From positions 1,054,001-1,118,000 of the forward strand of contig JAKSGN010000022.1 of assembly GCA_024180945.1 (NCBI GenBank): DNA of 64,000 nucleotides. Direction: 5' to 3'. This document shows, one piece after another, positions 20,552 to 32,281 of the stretch (position 1 is the first letter of the stretch; every line of letters begins with the position of its first letter). The notes under the pieces are model-generated. The model did not search any database. It saw only the letters and a program-made list of their open reading frames with translations, and was not told where the DNA came from. Made by a program: the position numbers and the translations under genes. This DNA is from Macrophomina tecta. Lineage: Eukaryota; Ascomycota; Dothideomycetes; Botryosphaeriales; Botryosphaeriaceae.

Positions 20552-23498
20552 TCATGTCCCCAGCGCCAAGATGTCAGAAAGGTTGACGTCAAAGAGATCC
20601 ATGATATCAATACCCAACCCAGAATCGGCCGTCGCAGACACCGAATCATCTCCCAGCAAAAAGAAAACAGGATCTATATACTCCAGTCCCAGATTGGACG
20701 GCAGGCTTGAAGCTTCCTGACCCTACAAGCACAAAAGTCTGTCAGAGAATCCCTCATTCACCGTCCTTGAAGGATTTTTGCTTCTTACTGTATGAGGTGG
20801 TGCTGATTGATCGCCTCCCAGGCCTTCGGCGAACCCAGTCACTTCGGCCACCTTCCACAAGTCCTCCCCTGTTGATGTTGGATTAGGAATTGTTGCCGAT
20901 TCTGGCGCCACTGTTGGCATCGTCACAGCCTGTTCATCAGTTGGTCGAGCGGCCGAGTCCCCCATCTTTTGATGCCGCAGCCGGAAGTCTTGTACGTACT
21001 GTCGGGCAATGTGGGCGAATTTGACGCAGATGGACGCTGGCAGCGTGGCACGGCTGACATACTCTAGGTTGCTAGAGTGGCCTCCGGCGATGTCCAATAG
21101 CGCCAAGTTGTTGTTCGTCTCCGGGTGCATGGGATTGTGCACGACGAAATCAAAGAGAATGAACAGCGCAGACAGCGGCATAAAGACTAGGACCCTGCGT
21201 CCGTCAGCAAACGCCGCATCTCAGACCTGACGGCCTGTCCTCAGGCCCTCTCGTACCAGACCGGGGTATAAGTCTGCAGCGTGTTAGCGCGGTCGATCAC
21301 GGCTCCTTCGGCAACAGACTTGCCTCAACCTCGACGAACTTGGTCAGCTCCAGAATCGACCTCGCCGTCTGCATCAACTCCTCTTTGGCCCTTTGATGCC
21401 TCATGCGTTGCTCCTCCGTCGCTTTGGCCAAGTACAGCGTGCCCCGCGACAGCGCCAATAACACGCTGGAATACAGATAGTTCACAAACACGCCCAAGGT
21501 GCTAGCGGGCGGCCCGGCGAAGGCTCTCACGCGGAAGGCACCACCCGGCCGGAAGGGCTCTGGGATGGAAACGCGCCAAGACTCCAGGTTGGCGCGCAGC
21601 TCGTCGATGATGAGGTAGTAAGTCGAAGCAGGTTTGCCGGCCGCGTTGATGGCGAATAGGTTCTCGTAGATGCGAGAGACGAGACGGCTGTAGCGGGAGA
21701 AGCAGGCGAGCCAGTCGAAGTTCTGGAAAGCGGGCTCGGGGTGGCTAGGCGGCCTGTGAGATGGTCAGTACAACAGATGAGAAGGGGGGATGCGATGGAC
21801 AGACGCGTAGCCGACATCAAGGTCATTAAGGAGCTGCGAGCATTGTCGGAGTGGTCAGTGCGAACAGGTCAGCATGTAGAACCGGGGGCCGAGCTCACGG
21901 AAGTCGTGCCGGTGTAGAAGCAAGTAGTCTTCTCCATGCAGTACAGAACCCAGAACGTACGCTGAACGGATTGGCTGGTGGAAGGCGATGCGCGGTTGTA
22001 GCCCAGTGACTGCGCCATCCGCGCGGCGTGCGAGACGGTAATCGATTCAAGTTGCAGGCACGATATGTTTCGTGCGAAGACGGCCTACGGAACGTGCTCA
22101 GATCCATTGCCTCTCCACAGCTTTTGCACAAAGACTCACCATTGCGGTCAGCGCCTGCACGGTCGTGAGAGAAGCCTTGGAGAGCAGCAAACTTGCAGAT
22201 AAGGAGAAGCTGATTTCGAAGTACTTCCACGCCTGACCCTTGCCTGGCTCAAAGCTGCCGCAGTCATGGTACTGGCTGCCAATGGCTAATATAGCGTGAT
22301 ACAGTGCGGACCAACTCTGGTCGGTGGCGAGGTGATGGGTCAGCTGAGGGCTAAAAGCACGGTCTTCGAAGAGACTCCGGTCCAGGAAAGGGTAGAATGG
22401 GTGGACGTGCTCAAAATACGCTGGCCAAGGTAAGCGAGGCCCGGGAGCTCTAAGTCTGAAGCGATTTCCTCACATTGGATGTAAGCGATGGGTGCGGTCC
22501 CTGTCTGGGGCATGCTCTTGTTGTAAATATCCCGGAGAAGGGAATGTGACGGCACATGATCGACACTTTTCATTCGAGCCTCGAGAATGGACTCGATGGT
22601 ATCAACAAGCAGGTTCAGCCGTCCGTGGCCAAGACGGCTCGACAAAGCTGCCACGCGTCTTTTCGACAGGAAGGCGAGGCTCAGGTTTGTGCCTCCGCGC
22701 AAATCATGCAGAGTCAATGCGGGTAACTCAGGGTAACAGGCCGGCGAGGTCAGAGTTTGGCAATCCCATTAGCGTGAGTGGCAAGTTGGCTCCGGGAAGA
22801 TGGATATACCTGGGGAGGAGGTTGGGGCTGGCCGCGAGGATTTTGGACAGACGGCATGGTCTTGTCGAGCAAGCCGTCAATGTAAAGGCTTGGCCTTGTT
22901 GACGCCTGCGCACTCTGTATTGGCTGGATGGCAGCATCGGGGTAAATCGGAGGATGGTCCACGTATCTGTCCGCCAAAGGTGACACAAAAGGAGGTTCAG
23001 CACTCGGTGTCAGCGCCGGTGCTGAGGCAGAGGCAGAGGCAGAGGCAGAGGCAGATGCAGATGACGACGACGGCACGACTTGAAGGGCGGCGGACGTCAC
23101 GTGGACTGGGAGCGAGGAAGTGGCAGCTGACGAAGCCCATGGTTAGCTTCAAACGAAGGCGGACCAGCGTGCACGAACCGCGGTGGACCTCCGACTCTTT
23201 CTCAAGCCGAGTGCGTCTGCGCGGCTTCTTCTTCGCGCGGCGGTGGCACTCGAGAATGCCCATTCTCTCGAAGGCGAGTCAGCCGCGTCCGCCAGCACGG
23301 GGGCAATGGGCATACCCTGCACTCGTTGCACCTTTCGAAGCCCGTCTCGACTGGTCCGGGACCACGATCATCAGCCTCTTTCTGGCCCGGATGGATGTGT
23401 TGCGGCAGAAGCATACCGCAGCAGCGAACCTTGCGAGCGTGGCACCGGTCACACGCGTTGACGAGAGCGCGTCGGGCTGACGAGGGCGCATCAGCCAT
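20552..23498 (-). CDS. Zn2Cys6 transcription factor, divergent from PDR transporter
   Basis: A multi-exon regulator of roughly 700 residues. The zinc cluster is spread over three exons: ACDRCHARKVRC, then ERCNECR, then RMGILECHRRAKKKPRRRTR, giving C-x2-C-x6-C and C-x2-C-x7-C halves with a basic tail. An Ala/Ser repeat follows, then LPALTLHDLRGGTNLSLAFL and the fungal_trans region SYFEHVHPFYPFLDRSLFED, with AARMAQSLGYNRASPSTSQS and QRTFWVLYCMEKTTCF. The C-terminus, EYIDPVFFLLGDDSVSATAD to MDLFDVNLSDILALGT, is acidic/hydrophobic and could be an activation region. One intron (21323-21274) starts with GCAAGT, a GC-AG intron, and skipping it keeps frame into TYTPVWVLVFMPLSALFILF. The start lies 388 bp from the start of a PDR transporter on the other strand, so it may control that transporter and itself. 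Exact exon borders at the zinc cluster are tentative. Confidence 0.82.
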
Positions 23499-23886
23499 GG
23501 CGAGGGAAAGCAGCTGCGCGTGGGAGGCAGTGGTGGATTCGGCGTTGAAGGGGAGATGCAGACTCCGGCGTCGTCTTGATGCTTGCGCTCCGCTGCCGAA
23601 GCCCCGGGCACGCTAAGCCCTTTCGGCTCTGCTCGGTGCCGACAGCGCTGCATTGGGAGCCAACGTCGCCCACAACCACCGCTCGAGGCCCCCATAGCCG
23701 TTCGGAGGGGCTCCGTCATCAGCAAAATGGCCATTGCATGTGCTGCGTCTTGGGCTGCTTGCTGGCGGCGGTTCCCGCTTCCACCGCGCTCCCGGCTGCT
23801 CTCCGTCTATTTAATACCTCCCGGGCTCGGCCACACTGCATCTTCTCGCTCATCCTGGCCCTCCTCTTCTCTCTTTTCCCTTTGCG
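23499..23886. promoter_or_regulatory. bidirectional promoter, regulator / PDR transporter
   Basis: The 388 bp between two divergent start codons must serve both genes. It contains an inverted CGG repeat, CGGAG-GGG-CTCCG at 23703-23715 (CGG-N7-CCG), the kind of site Zn2Cys6 dimers bind, and a possible TATA-like TATTTAATA at about 23808-23816, on the transporter side. A pyrimidine-rich stretch lies just before the transporter start. Confidence 0.55.
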
Positions 23887-26800
23887 ATGCTTCCAATGGG
23901 GAAGTCGTCCAATGCTCGCCCCGCGTCTCTTGACGAGGGGGCGAAGCAGCATGACCAGGCCTCCATGGACGACGCAACCGACGTCAGCCAGGATGACGGC
24001 GCTGGCCATGACCATGAGGGCTTGGAATATACACCGCGGGAGCTTGCCACGGCCGCACGAACGCTCTCTCGCCGAGCAAGCGTCCAGGATCCTTTCAACA
24101 CGAAAGATCCCAACTGGACGCTGGAACGTGCCCTCGCCAGAACCATCCAGCTCGCCCGAAACGACGGCCTGCCGCCGGTGATCCTGGAGAACTCGGTTCG
24201 CTTTGTCGACGTCCAGGTGTTTGGCGAGGGCGTTGATGTCGCTACGCAGCCCGACTGCACGTCCATCTTCACTGCTCCGTTCAAGTCTCTAGCCGGCATG
24301 TTCAAGCGCCCTCCGGAGCGGCAGATCCTCCACGGCATCCACGGTCTGGTCAGGGAAGGCGAAATGCTGCTCCTTCTCGGCCGTCCTGGCGCTGGATGCA
24401 CCACCCTGCTCAAGACGCTCTGCGGACACACCGAAGGCTTCACGCGCTGCTACGGAGACATCACCTACCACGGAGTGCCCATTGAGACCATGAAGAGCCG
24501 ATTCCGTGGCAAGGTGGTCTACAACGCCGATGGCGATTGCCACTTCCCCCATCTTACCGTCGCCCAGACGCTGGACTTCGCTTTGAGCACGAGTACACCG
24601 CGCCAAAGGGCGGCCGGCCTGTCGAGAGACCAGTACATTGTCAAAATGAGGAATATCCTCGCTGCCACCGTGGGTCTGACGCATACCCTGAACACCAAGG
24701 TCGGGAATGACTATATCCGCGGCGTCTCTGGAGGAGAGCGAAAGCGCGTCTCGATTGCCGAAATGGTGCGTTCTCCCAGAAAGGTTGCGTCGTGCAGAGA
24801 CTGACTTGCGCAGATGGCCACCAGGGCCTCCGTCATGTACTGGGACAATCCGACGCGCGGCCTTGACTCTTCAACCTCCTTGGAGTTCGTTCGGAGCCTG
24901 CGTGTTGCTACCAACCTGACTCGGAACGTCTCGGTAGCCGCCCTGTACCAGCCCGGCGACGGACTTGTCGACGTCTTCGACAAGGGGCTGGTCATGTACA
25001 ACGGCCACCAGATCTGGTTTGGTGATCTGCAGGCCGGAAAGCGCTTCTTCGAAGAAATGGGCTTCTACTGCTCGCCACGCGTGACCACGGCGGAATTCTT
25101 GACCTCGATCACCGACTCGGCCGCACGTCGGATCCGGCGTGGGTTCGAAGACCAGGTTCCCCAAACACCGGAGGAGTTCGCTGCGAGATGGAAGGAGAGC
25201 GTTCACTACCGCCGACTGACGATGGAGATCCAAGAGCATGCGCGTCTGTTCCCTCGCGAACGGCCCGAGTCTGTCCTCGCCCTCCACCAGCATCAGATGG
25301 CGGAGAAAGCCCCGCTCACCCGCAAGGAATCGCCGTACATGTTGAATTTGTGGATGCAATTCGCCGTCACTTCAAGACGAGCGATGCAGCGGATCACACA
25401 GGATGCTGTCTACACAGTCGCCATGGCTTTCACTATGGTCTCAATGGCTCTGATCGTTGGCTCCATGTTCTACGACATTCCCGAGGACACCTCCGGCTTC
25501 TTCTCCAAGGGCGGCCTCATCTTCTTCTCCGTGCTGTTCAACATCATCATCAACTTCGCCGAGGTCAGCGCTCAGTTTTCCCAGCGGCCGATTGTCGAAA
25601 AGCACAAGTCTTTCGCCATGTACCATCCGTTCATCGACGCTCTTGCGACCATGATGACCCAGTGGCCGTTGAAGCTGGCGAACGTCGCCATCTTCAGCGT
25701 CATTATCTATTTCCTGGCCAATTTCAAGCGCGAGGCCGGGCCGTTCTTCCTCTTCACGCTTTTCAATTTCCTGATATCGGTTACGATGAGCGGATTCTTT
25801 CGGACGGTCGCTACTCTGGTAGACACAGTTGAAGCCGGCCTGGGATTCGCCGGGTTACTCATGCTTCCGCTCGCCGTCTACGCTGGCTACGTCATTCCTC
25901 GGCCGTCGATGCACCCGTGGTTCAAATGGATCAGCTACATGAATCCGATCTACTACGCCATCGAGGCCCAGATGGTCGTCGAGTTCCACGGGCGCCAAGC
26001 TCCTTGCACCGCCAGCATGGTTCCGTCCGGGCCTGGATTCGAGAATGTCGGACTGGACCATCAGGTCTGCGCAGTCACCGGCGCCAAGGCCGGCCGGCCG
26101 TACGTGCTGGGCGACGACTACATCGAGGCCTCCTTTGCGTACTCGTACTCACACCTCTGGCGCAACCTCGGCGTATGCCTCGCCTTCTTCGTCTTCTTCG
26201 TCTTCACGTACACCATCGCGGCAGAGTACAAGCAAATGGCGACGTCTAAGGGAGAATTTCTCATCTTCCGCAGGCCCGTGCTCCCCTTCGCCCGTCAGTC
26301 CAGCAAGACGCGGAGCGGAGACGTCCAGCAAACTCTCAACCAATATCTCGGCGAGACGGTGGAGCCAGACACGGTAGAGAAGAGCGAAGATGTCTTCACA
26401 TGGAACCACATCAACTACGACGTCAGCATCAAGGGCGAAACCCGCCGCCTCCTCAACGACGTCAAAGGCTTCGTCAAACCCGGCACGCTCACGGCGCTGA
26501 TGGGCGAGTCCGGCGCCGGCAAGACCACTCTGCTCAACGTCCTGGCGCAGCGCATCACCACCGGCGTGGTGAGCGGCGAGGTCCTTGTGAACGGTTTCCC
26601 CCTGGATCAGTCTTTCCAGCGTCGGACTGGCTACGTGCAGCAGCAAGACATCCACCTCGCCGAGGCCACTGTACGCGAAGCCCTCCGCTTTTCTGCACTG
26701 CTGAGACAGCCCGCGTACGTCACTGTCGAGAAAAAATACGAGCATGTGGAGAAGATCATCACGGCGCTGGGCATGCAGAAATACGCCGACGCTGTGATTG

Positions 26801-28329
26801 GCGTACCTGGACAGGGCCTGAACGTCGAGCAGCGGAAGCGGACCACCATTGGCCTGGAGCTGGTTGCCAAACCTAGTCTCTTGCTCTTCCTGGACGAGCC
26901 CACATCCGGTCTCGATTCGCAGTCTGCGTGGGCGATCATCAAGCTCCTGAGGGATCTGGCGGATGCGGGCCAGGCAATCCTGTGCACCATCCACCAGCCT
27001 TCAGCCGCGCTGTTCGAACAGTTCGATCAAATCTTCTTGCTGGCAAAGGGCGGCAAGACGGTGTATTTCGGGGATCTAGGTGCCGACTCCAAGACCTTGC
27101 GGGATTATTTCGAGCGCAACGGCGCGCGGCGCTGCGAGAACCACGAGAACCCAGCAGAATACATCCTGGACGTCATCGGCGGCTCGGCCGCGTCCAAAGA
27201 AGGCGCACAGAAATGGGCGGATGCCTGGCTCAACTCCCCCGAGTACAACAGCGTCATGGCGGAGATACAGCAGCTCGAGCAGGCCGGGAGCGCCGCCGCG
27301 CCGGACCAAGAACATGGCAGCTTCGCGCTCCCCATCCACGAGCAATACCTGGCCGTCCAGAAACGCCTCTTCCAGCAGTACTGGCGCTCTCCCTTCTACA
27401 TCCAAGCCAAGCTGGCCACCTACGTGGTCGGCGGCCTGTTCCTCGGCTTCACCTTCTGGAAGGAGAAGACGTCTGTCCAGGGGCTCCAGAACAAGGTCTT
27501 CGCCATCTACATGATGCTCCTCGTCTGCCTCGTCGTCGTCGTCCAGCTGCAGCCGCGCCTGATCTCCTTCCGCGAGCTCTACGACGTGCGCGAGCGGCAT
27601 TCCAAAATGTACCACTGGACCGTCTTCGTCCTGGCCTCGTTCGTCGTCGAGGTGCCCGTCAACGTCGTCATCGCGTCGCTCAGCTTTGTCGCCTGGTACT
27701 TCCCCGTCGGCTGGCGCACGACGGTCTCGGACGGCCGGGGCGCGGCCATGTGGCTCATCTTCACCGTCTACCAGCTCTACCACTCCAGCTTCTCGCAGGC
27801 CATCGCTATGGTCGCGCCAAACGCCGAGACGGCCGCTATGCTGACCATCCTCTTCTACACCTTCATCCTCGCCTTCTCGGGCGTCGTGCAGCCGCTCGCC
27901 CAGTTCGTCGGCTTCTGGCGCTTCGCCTACTACGTCTCGCCCTTCACCTGGCTCGTCTCCGCGCTCATGGCAACCGGCGTGCACGACGTGCCCGTGCGCT
28001 GCGCCGCCGCCGAGGTCAACGTCTTCCAACCGCCCGACGGCATGACGTGCGGCCAGTACGCAGGCGCGTTCGCGGTCGCCGCCGCAGGCGCCATTTACAA
28101 TCCACAGGCAACGAGCGACTGCCAGTACTGCAGATATGCGGTTGCGGACGTGTTTCTGCACGCTTACAACATGGTCTGGGAGGACCGGTGGAGGAATTTG
28201 GGGTACCTGTGGGCCTACACGGCATTTAATGTTTGCGCCTTCTTTGCTGCATACTGGTTGCACTCAGCAGTGGGGTTTGCAAACCTTGCTGGGCGAGTAA
28301 AAAGGCTACTGTTGGTTCGATGGACGTAG
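23887..28329 (+). CDS. PDR-type (ABCG) full-size drug efflux transporter
   Basis: Two exons (23887-24765, 24814-28329) give 1464 residues in the NBD1-TMD1-NBD2-TMD2 order of fungal pleiotropic drug resistance pumps, which export toxicants across the plasma membrane using ATP. NBD1 has the fungal-type Walker A GRPGAGCTTL (about residue 165, Cys in place of Lys) and signature VSGGERKRVSIAE (about 280), followed after the intron by DNPTRGLDSSTSLEF. NBD2 has the normal Walker A GESGAGKTTLLN (about 857), an altered signature NVEQRKRTTIGLE, and Walker B LLLFLDEPTSGLDSQSA (about 983). Each half is followed by about six membrane helices, e.g. VAMAFTMVSMALIVGSMFYD and MLTILFYTFILAFSGVVQPL. The intron falls at IAEM/MATRAS as in close relatives. 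The alternating degenerate and canonical sites are normal for this family. Start could also be Met 23896. Confidence 0.93.
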
Positions 28330-30043
28330 AGAAGAGGTATATAGTTTATAGACTTGGTATCATAAATTGGAAGAGCGTAGGTAGCTCTCTTGGCTCACTA
28401 AGCCTCCGTTCTCCATGTACCTCCCTAATCTTCGCCGCCAGAATCCGCATTGCCATACGCTTAGGTCTTTCGTTCATTGCTGACTCTTCCAGCAGCATGA
28501 TGCAGAAGCTTGTCGGGTGCTGCTCCGTGGTCGAGTAACTCTTCTAGCAGCCGTTCCTGCACCCCTGGACACACGACAAGAGGTGGATAAGCCAGGAGAG
28601 GAAGGCGGAGCTGGTGATGAAACCGGCCCCAAGTAGTGCAAGGACGTTGGCACGCGCATGTAGTCCAGGAGCGCTGCCGATTCAACAGCCGCCGCCTGCA
28701 AAGGGAGCTCGGGTGCTGAATTGGCTTGGCAGCCCACAATTGCTTGGCCGCTGTAGCCATATACCTTCTTCAAGCACTGCCGAAGATGTGTAGAGCCTCC
28801 TAGCTGCGCTTAGCTCTGCCACTTAACAGGAAACCGGGACAGAAATACCAAACAGCAGATGGGAATATAACCTTCGCCTCACGTGCATCCGAGTGCTTAG
28901 CACCACCGCGCGCTCCACGAGTCACATCATATGGAGTAGCGGTGTGTCAGCTGATGCAAAGCGGTTCGGATCCATCCCCAGCACCAGCTTTGCTGAATAT
29001 GTGAAGGGGAGGGGCTCTCGTTTACGGATGAGCAGGCTGATTTTGAGCTTCTGCGAATCCATTGTTGGGGGCGTTGAACTTGAGGGAAGCCGCAAGAGGA
29101 AGTTGGATGAACGTTCCTGAGGCCAGCTGAATTGTTGAGTAAGAGTTGACGTATTCCGTAGAAGTATTGCCATCGGAATTTGACTCGTGTCCAGACGAAC
29201 ACTCTATCCAGCACTTTCCCCGTTCACATCTGGACGACAAGTTCGACTCTCCATGTGTGCCTGTAAGTTGATAATATCACAAATAATGAAATCGAAGCAT
29301 CTCCAGACAGGAACAATTGACCACGAAGAGAAGCGCCACCGTTGTTCTCTACATCGTACTTGAGTATAGCAAATTAATATCAGCTGGCTCAGCGGTGGAG
29401 ATTTAAGAGACAAACCCGCCCCCCACCACCACAAAAAAAAAAAAAAAAAAGTTCGAGAGAAATTTGTAAGGATAATAGAAAAGCTATCGATGTTCTAAGA
29501 CAAAGGTACTGCCGCTGTGAATAACCCTAAGAGTATTTCCAAAAGCAGTTTAGCGTCACTACCTTGCACATGGATTAGCCAACAGTTGACGGGCTCACAA
29601 AGAGGTACTCCATCAGTTGCAAAGAGGATCGACAAAGGGCATAGGAATATCGAGTAGATTATCCCGAAACTAGGCTGGATGTTATTCGTTCCTTCCGCAC
29701 TCCGCCGCTAGAACCTCTGGCGCATCCCGCAGCAGAGGCACCATGGCGGACTTTAGCGCTGATTCATGTCTATTGCGGGATTTGTCACCCACTAAGTCCG
29801 GCTAGTTTGTCAGCCTTTGCATGTACCTTTGAAGAGATGGACTTGGATTGCATGACTTCTTCCGACCTTCCAAATTCGGCCGAGGAAATACTTCGGCACT
29901 TTCTCGCTAGGTGACGACAAGTGTACCAGCCATTTCAATGGCCGTGAACAAAGTATAAAGGGCCGGAGCACGTCGGAGAACACGGCATTTACCAACAACA
30001 CCTGCTTCCTCCTTACATTGAACGACCAAGGGTACTCGTCACA
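28330..30043. other. intergenic, possible decayed sequence
   Basis: About 1.7 kb without a convincing gene. A minus-strand frame at 29022-29240 has a protein-like composition (e.g. YSTIQLASGTFIQLPLAA) but no domain I know and no clear continuation. An 18-bp A run lies near 29432-29449. The end contains the EthD gene promoter. Confidence 0.45.
29954..29959 (+). promoter_or_regulatory. TATA box of EthD gene
   Basis: TATAAA in the context AAGTATAAAGGG, 90 bp before the EthD start codon; good position for a fungal TATA box. Confidence 0.5.
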
Positions 30044-30400
30044 ATGACTGTTCGCTACACGGTGTGTCTTGGCTCGGATAGTCTCCAGTACATAAGTAAC
30101 TTACTGATAGCCGTCAAGATCCTCTTCCCAAAAGGCTCCATCTTCAACAAGGACCACTACATTAAGATCCATATGCCGCTAATTCAAGAGCACTTTCCGG
30201 AGCTGCTTAGATGGGAGGTCTCCACACTTCCGGAAGATGCACCGTATATGGTGGTAACCCGGGTGGAATGGACCAGCGCCGAGGCATTTGATAGCATGCA
30301 TCACGTGGAAGCTGGGAAAAAGGTCTTCGCAGACATTGCGAACTTCTCAAGCAGTCCTCCCATTTTCATGAAAGAAACCCTTTTGGCGAGCGCCCCCTAA
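30044..30400 (+). CDS. EthD domain protein
   Basis: A first exon of 18 bp (MTVRYT) and a second exon from 30119 give 99 residues, the length of single EthD-domain proteins. These small ferredoxin-like dimers often act as accessory or tautomerising proteins beside oxidoreductases. Sequence support is ILFPKGSIFNKDHYIKIHMP at the start, with the usual K-x-H-M-P turn and LIQEHFPELLRWEV. Without splicing the frame also stays open, but splicing gives the conserved direct join YT-ILFPKG. A TATA box sits 90 bp upstream. It is convergent with a short-chain dehydrogenase, a common partner type, so the two may work on the same small molecule. Confidence 0.8.
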   Translation: MTVRYTVCLGSDSLQYISNLLIAVKILFPKGSIFNKDHYIKIHMPLIQEHFPELLRWEVSTLPEDAPYMVVTRVEWTSAEAFDSMHHVEAGKKVFADIANFSSSPPIFMKETLLASAP

Positions 30401-30688
30401 GGTAAGTTTAGGGAAGGAAGCGACCCCTTCAGACAAGAAATGAATCATCTGGGTTGACATACTTAATGCCCATAGCGACCTTAACATGACTAACAGTCCA
30501 AGTTCGGAGCTGAGATGCTGCATTGGAAACGCATGTTACTATATCAACTGGAACATTACTCCATCCGGACGGATGTATCTAAGAACGAATCAACTCCGAA
30601 TAGACATCTATCCTGTCGATTAAAACAATCCATCTTTCTAGAATCCGCTTCCATGCCACATCCTGGGGAAAAACGTGCCACACCGCCC

Positions 30689-31574
30689 TCACAACATCGT
30701 ATAGCCGCCCGACACCGAGATAGTCTGGCCCGTCACCCATCCCATCAGCGGCTCCACGAGTGCGGCAATCGCGTGCGCCAGCTCTTCCGACGTGCCCAGC
30801 CGGCCCTGCATCGCCGTCGCCGCGCTCACGCCTGCCAGCGCCTTCTGCGCCGCGGGCAACTCCAACGACGCGTCCAGCATGTCCGTGGCCGTCGGCCCGG
30901 GCGTGACCGCGTTGACGGCGTGCCCGCGCGGGCCCAGCTCAGCCGCCCACGCCCGCGTCATCGCCTCGACCGCCGCTTTCGACGCTGAGTAGACGCCGCC
31001 CTGCGCTGCGGCCTTGCGCGCCGCCGTCGACCCGACGTTGACGATGCGGCCACCGCCGCCGGCCGGCAGGTGCGGGGCGACGGCCTGCGTCAGGAAGAAG
31101 ACGCCGCGCGCGTTGACGTTCATGATGCGGTCCCACTCGGCGACGGGCGTGGGGCCGTCGCCGTTGGGCTCAGTCGCGATGATGGGCGTCACGCCCGCTA
31201 CGCCGGCGTTGTTGATCAGGATGTCGATGGTGGCGCCGAAGGCGGCGACGCAGGCCGCGACAATCTTGTCAGGCGAGTCGAGCGCGCCGACGTCTGCTTG
31301 GATGCCGATGGCGTCGGCGCCGTTGTCGAGGGCGCGGACGGTAGAGACGAAGGCCGTGGCGAGCGCGGCGCTGCTGGGGGAGACGTAGGTAATGGCGACC
31401 TGAGCACGAGGGGTCAATGACCAGTCTAAACTTCGGTGATAGGCAATTGCGCGGTGTATGCATGTATACCTTCGCACCCCTTTTGGCGAGCTCGAGGGCG
31501 GTCGCGGCGCCGATGCCGCGCGTGCCCCCGGTTACGATGGCCACTTTGCCGGCAAGTGATAGTGGGACGACCAT
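30689..31574 (-). CDS. short-chain dehydrogenase/reductase (classical SDR)
   Basis: Two exons (31574-31470 and 31399-30689) give 271 residues. The Rossmann start is LAGKVAIVTGGTRGIGAATA (T-G-x3-G-I-G), followed by ILINNAGVAG (NNAG), the catalytic Ser in VNVGSTAARKAAAQ and Y-x3-K in GVYSASKAAVEAMTRAWAAE. The end, TGQTISVSGGYTML, is the common C-terminal substrate-loop pattern of FabG-like SDRs. Cytosolic NAD(P)H-dependent oxidoreductase; the substrate is not predictable. It faces the EthD gene tail to tail with a 288-bp gap. Confidence 0.88.
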
Positions 31575-32281
31575 GTTTGGAAGAGTTGAATGGTGAGCGC
31601 GGAACTGGATTGTGAACTGGTGGGAAGGCTGTAGTACTATAAAAGGCATTTTTATAGGCTTTTCTAGTAACCGAAACACCAGGAGAAGTACTACCGATAT
31701 TCACGAGTTCGGGTAACTGGTATTCCGAGGCGGAGTGGATATATTGGTAATGCTATATTGCCGAGTAAGTGATCATTGAGTATTATGGGACTCACTTTAG
31801 CTATCGGGAATTTCATGAGGCCTGGAGATGCCAAGTAGGGTTTGTCCGAACGCATGACTTGGTGATCCGGACGAGTATACGGTCGAGGAGCTCGAACAAT
31901 GTAGTAACCTCAGAGTTGAGGGTGAGGCGCCTTACTTGGAAGACCACATGGCTAATTTGTAAGCAAGAAGTTGAGAGCTGCCATGAAACCCAACAGTGTT
32001 AAAGTAGAGGTAGTAGGATGAGCCGGGTTGCAGTAACGGACATTTCTTCGCCATTAGATAAGTGCGGTCATAAGGACCACCCAGCTACCCGGCGAAAGTG
32101 CGGCAAAACGAGAGCTGTGTGCTCTTGCCATTGGGAGGGTATCTCATCATCGCAGTAAACTGTTGTCTATAGGTTCAGAGACAAGCAGAAAGCTGATCAG
32201 TTCCATCCAATACCTGTTCAGCCTAACAAAACCACATACTACACGTAGATTACACGAGAGGGGACACCCAAGCCGCCGCAC
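31575..32281. other. intergenic
   Basis: Spacer between two minus-strand genes; it contains the SDR promoter and the phosphatase 3' region. No coding signal recognised. Confidence 0.5.

Noticed and set aside
26928..28263. Long frames of about 400 codons on both strands inside the PDR gene
   Set aside because: Out-of-frame shadows of NBD2 and TMD2; Arg/Asp-rich, no domain.
30480..30540. 5S rRNA-like words (AAGTTCGGAGCTGAGATG)
   Set aside because: Only a short resemblance; the flanking stems and internal control boxes of 5S rRNA are absent.
20552..31574. Secondary-metabolite cluster spanning regulator, PDR pump, EthD and SDR
   Set aside because: No backbone synthase nearby; the only NRPS-like gene is a distant broken fragment at 58-60 kb.
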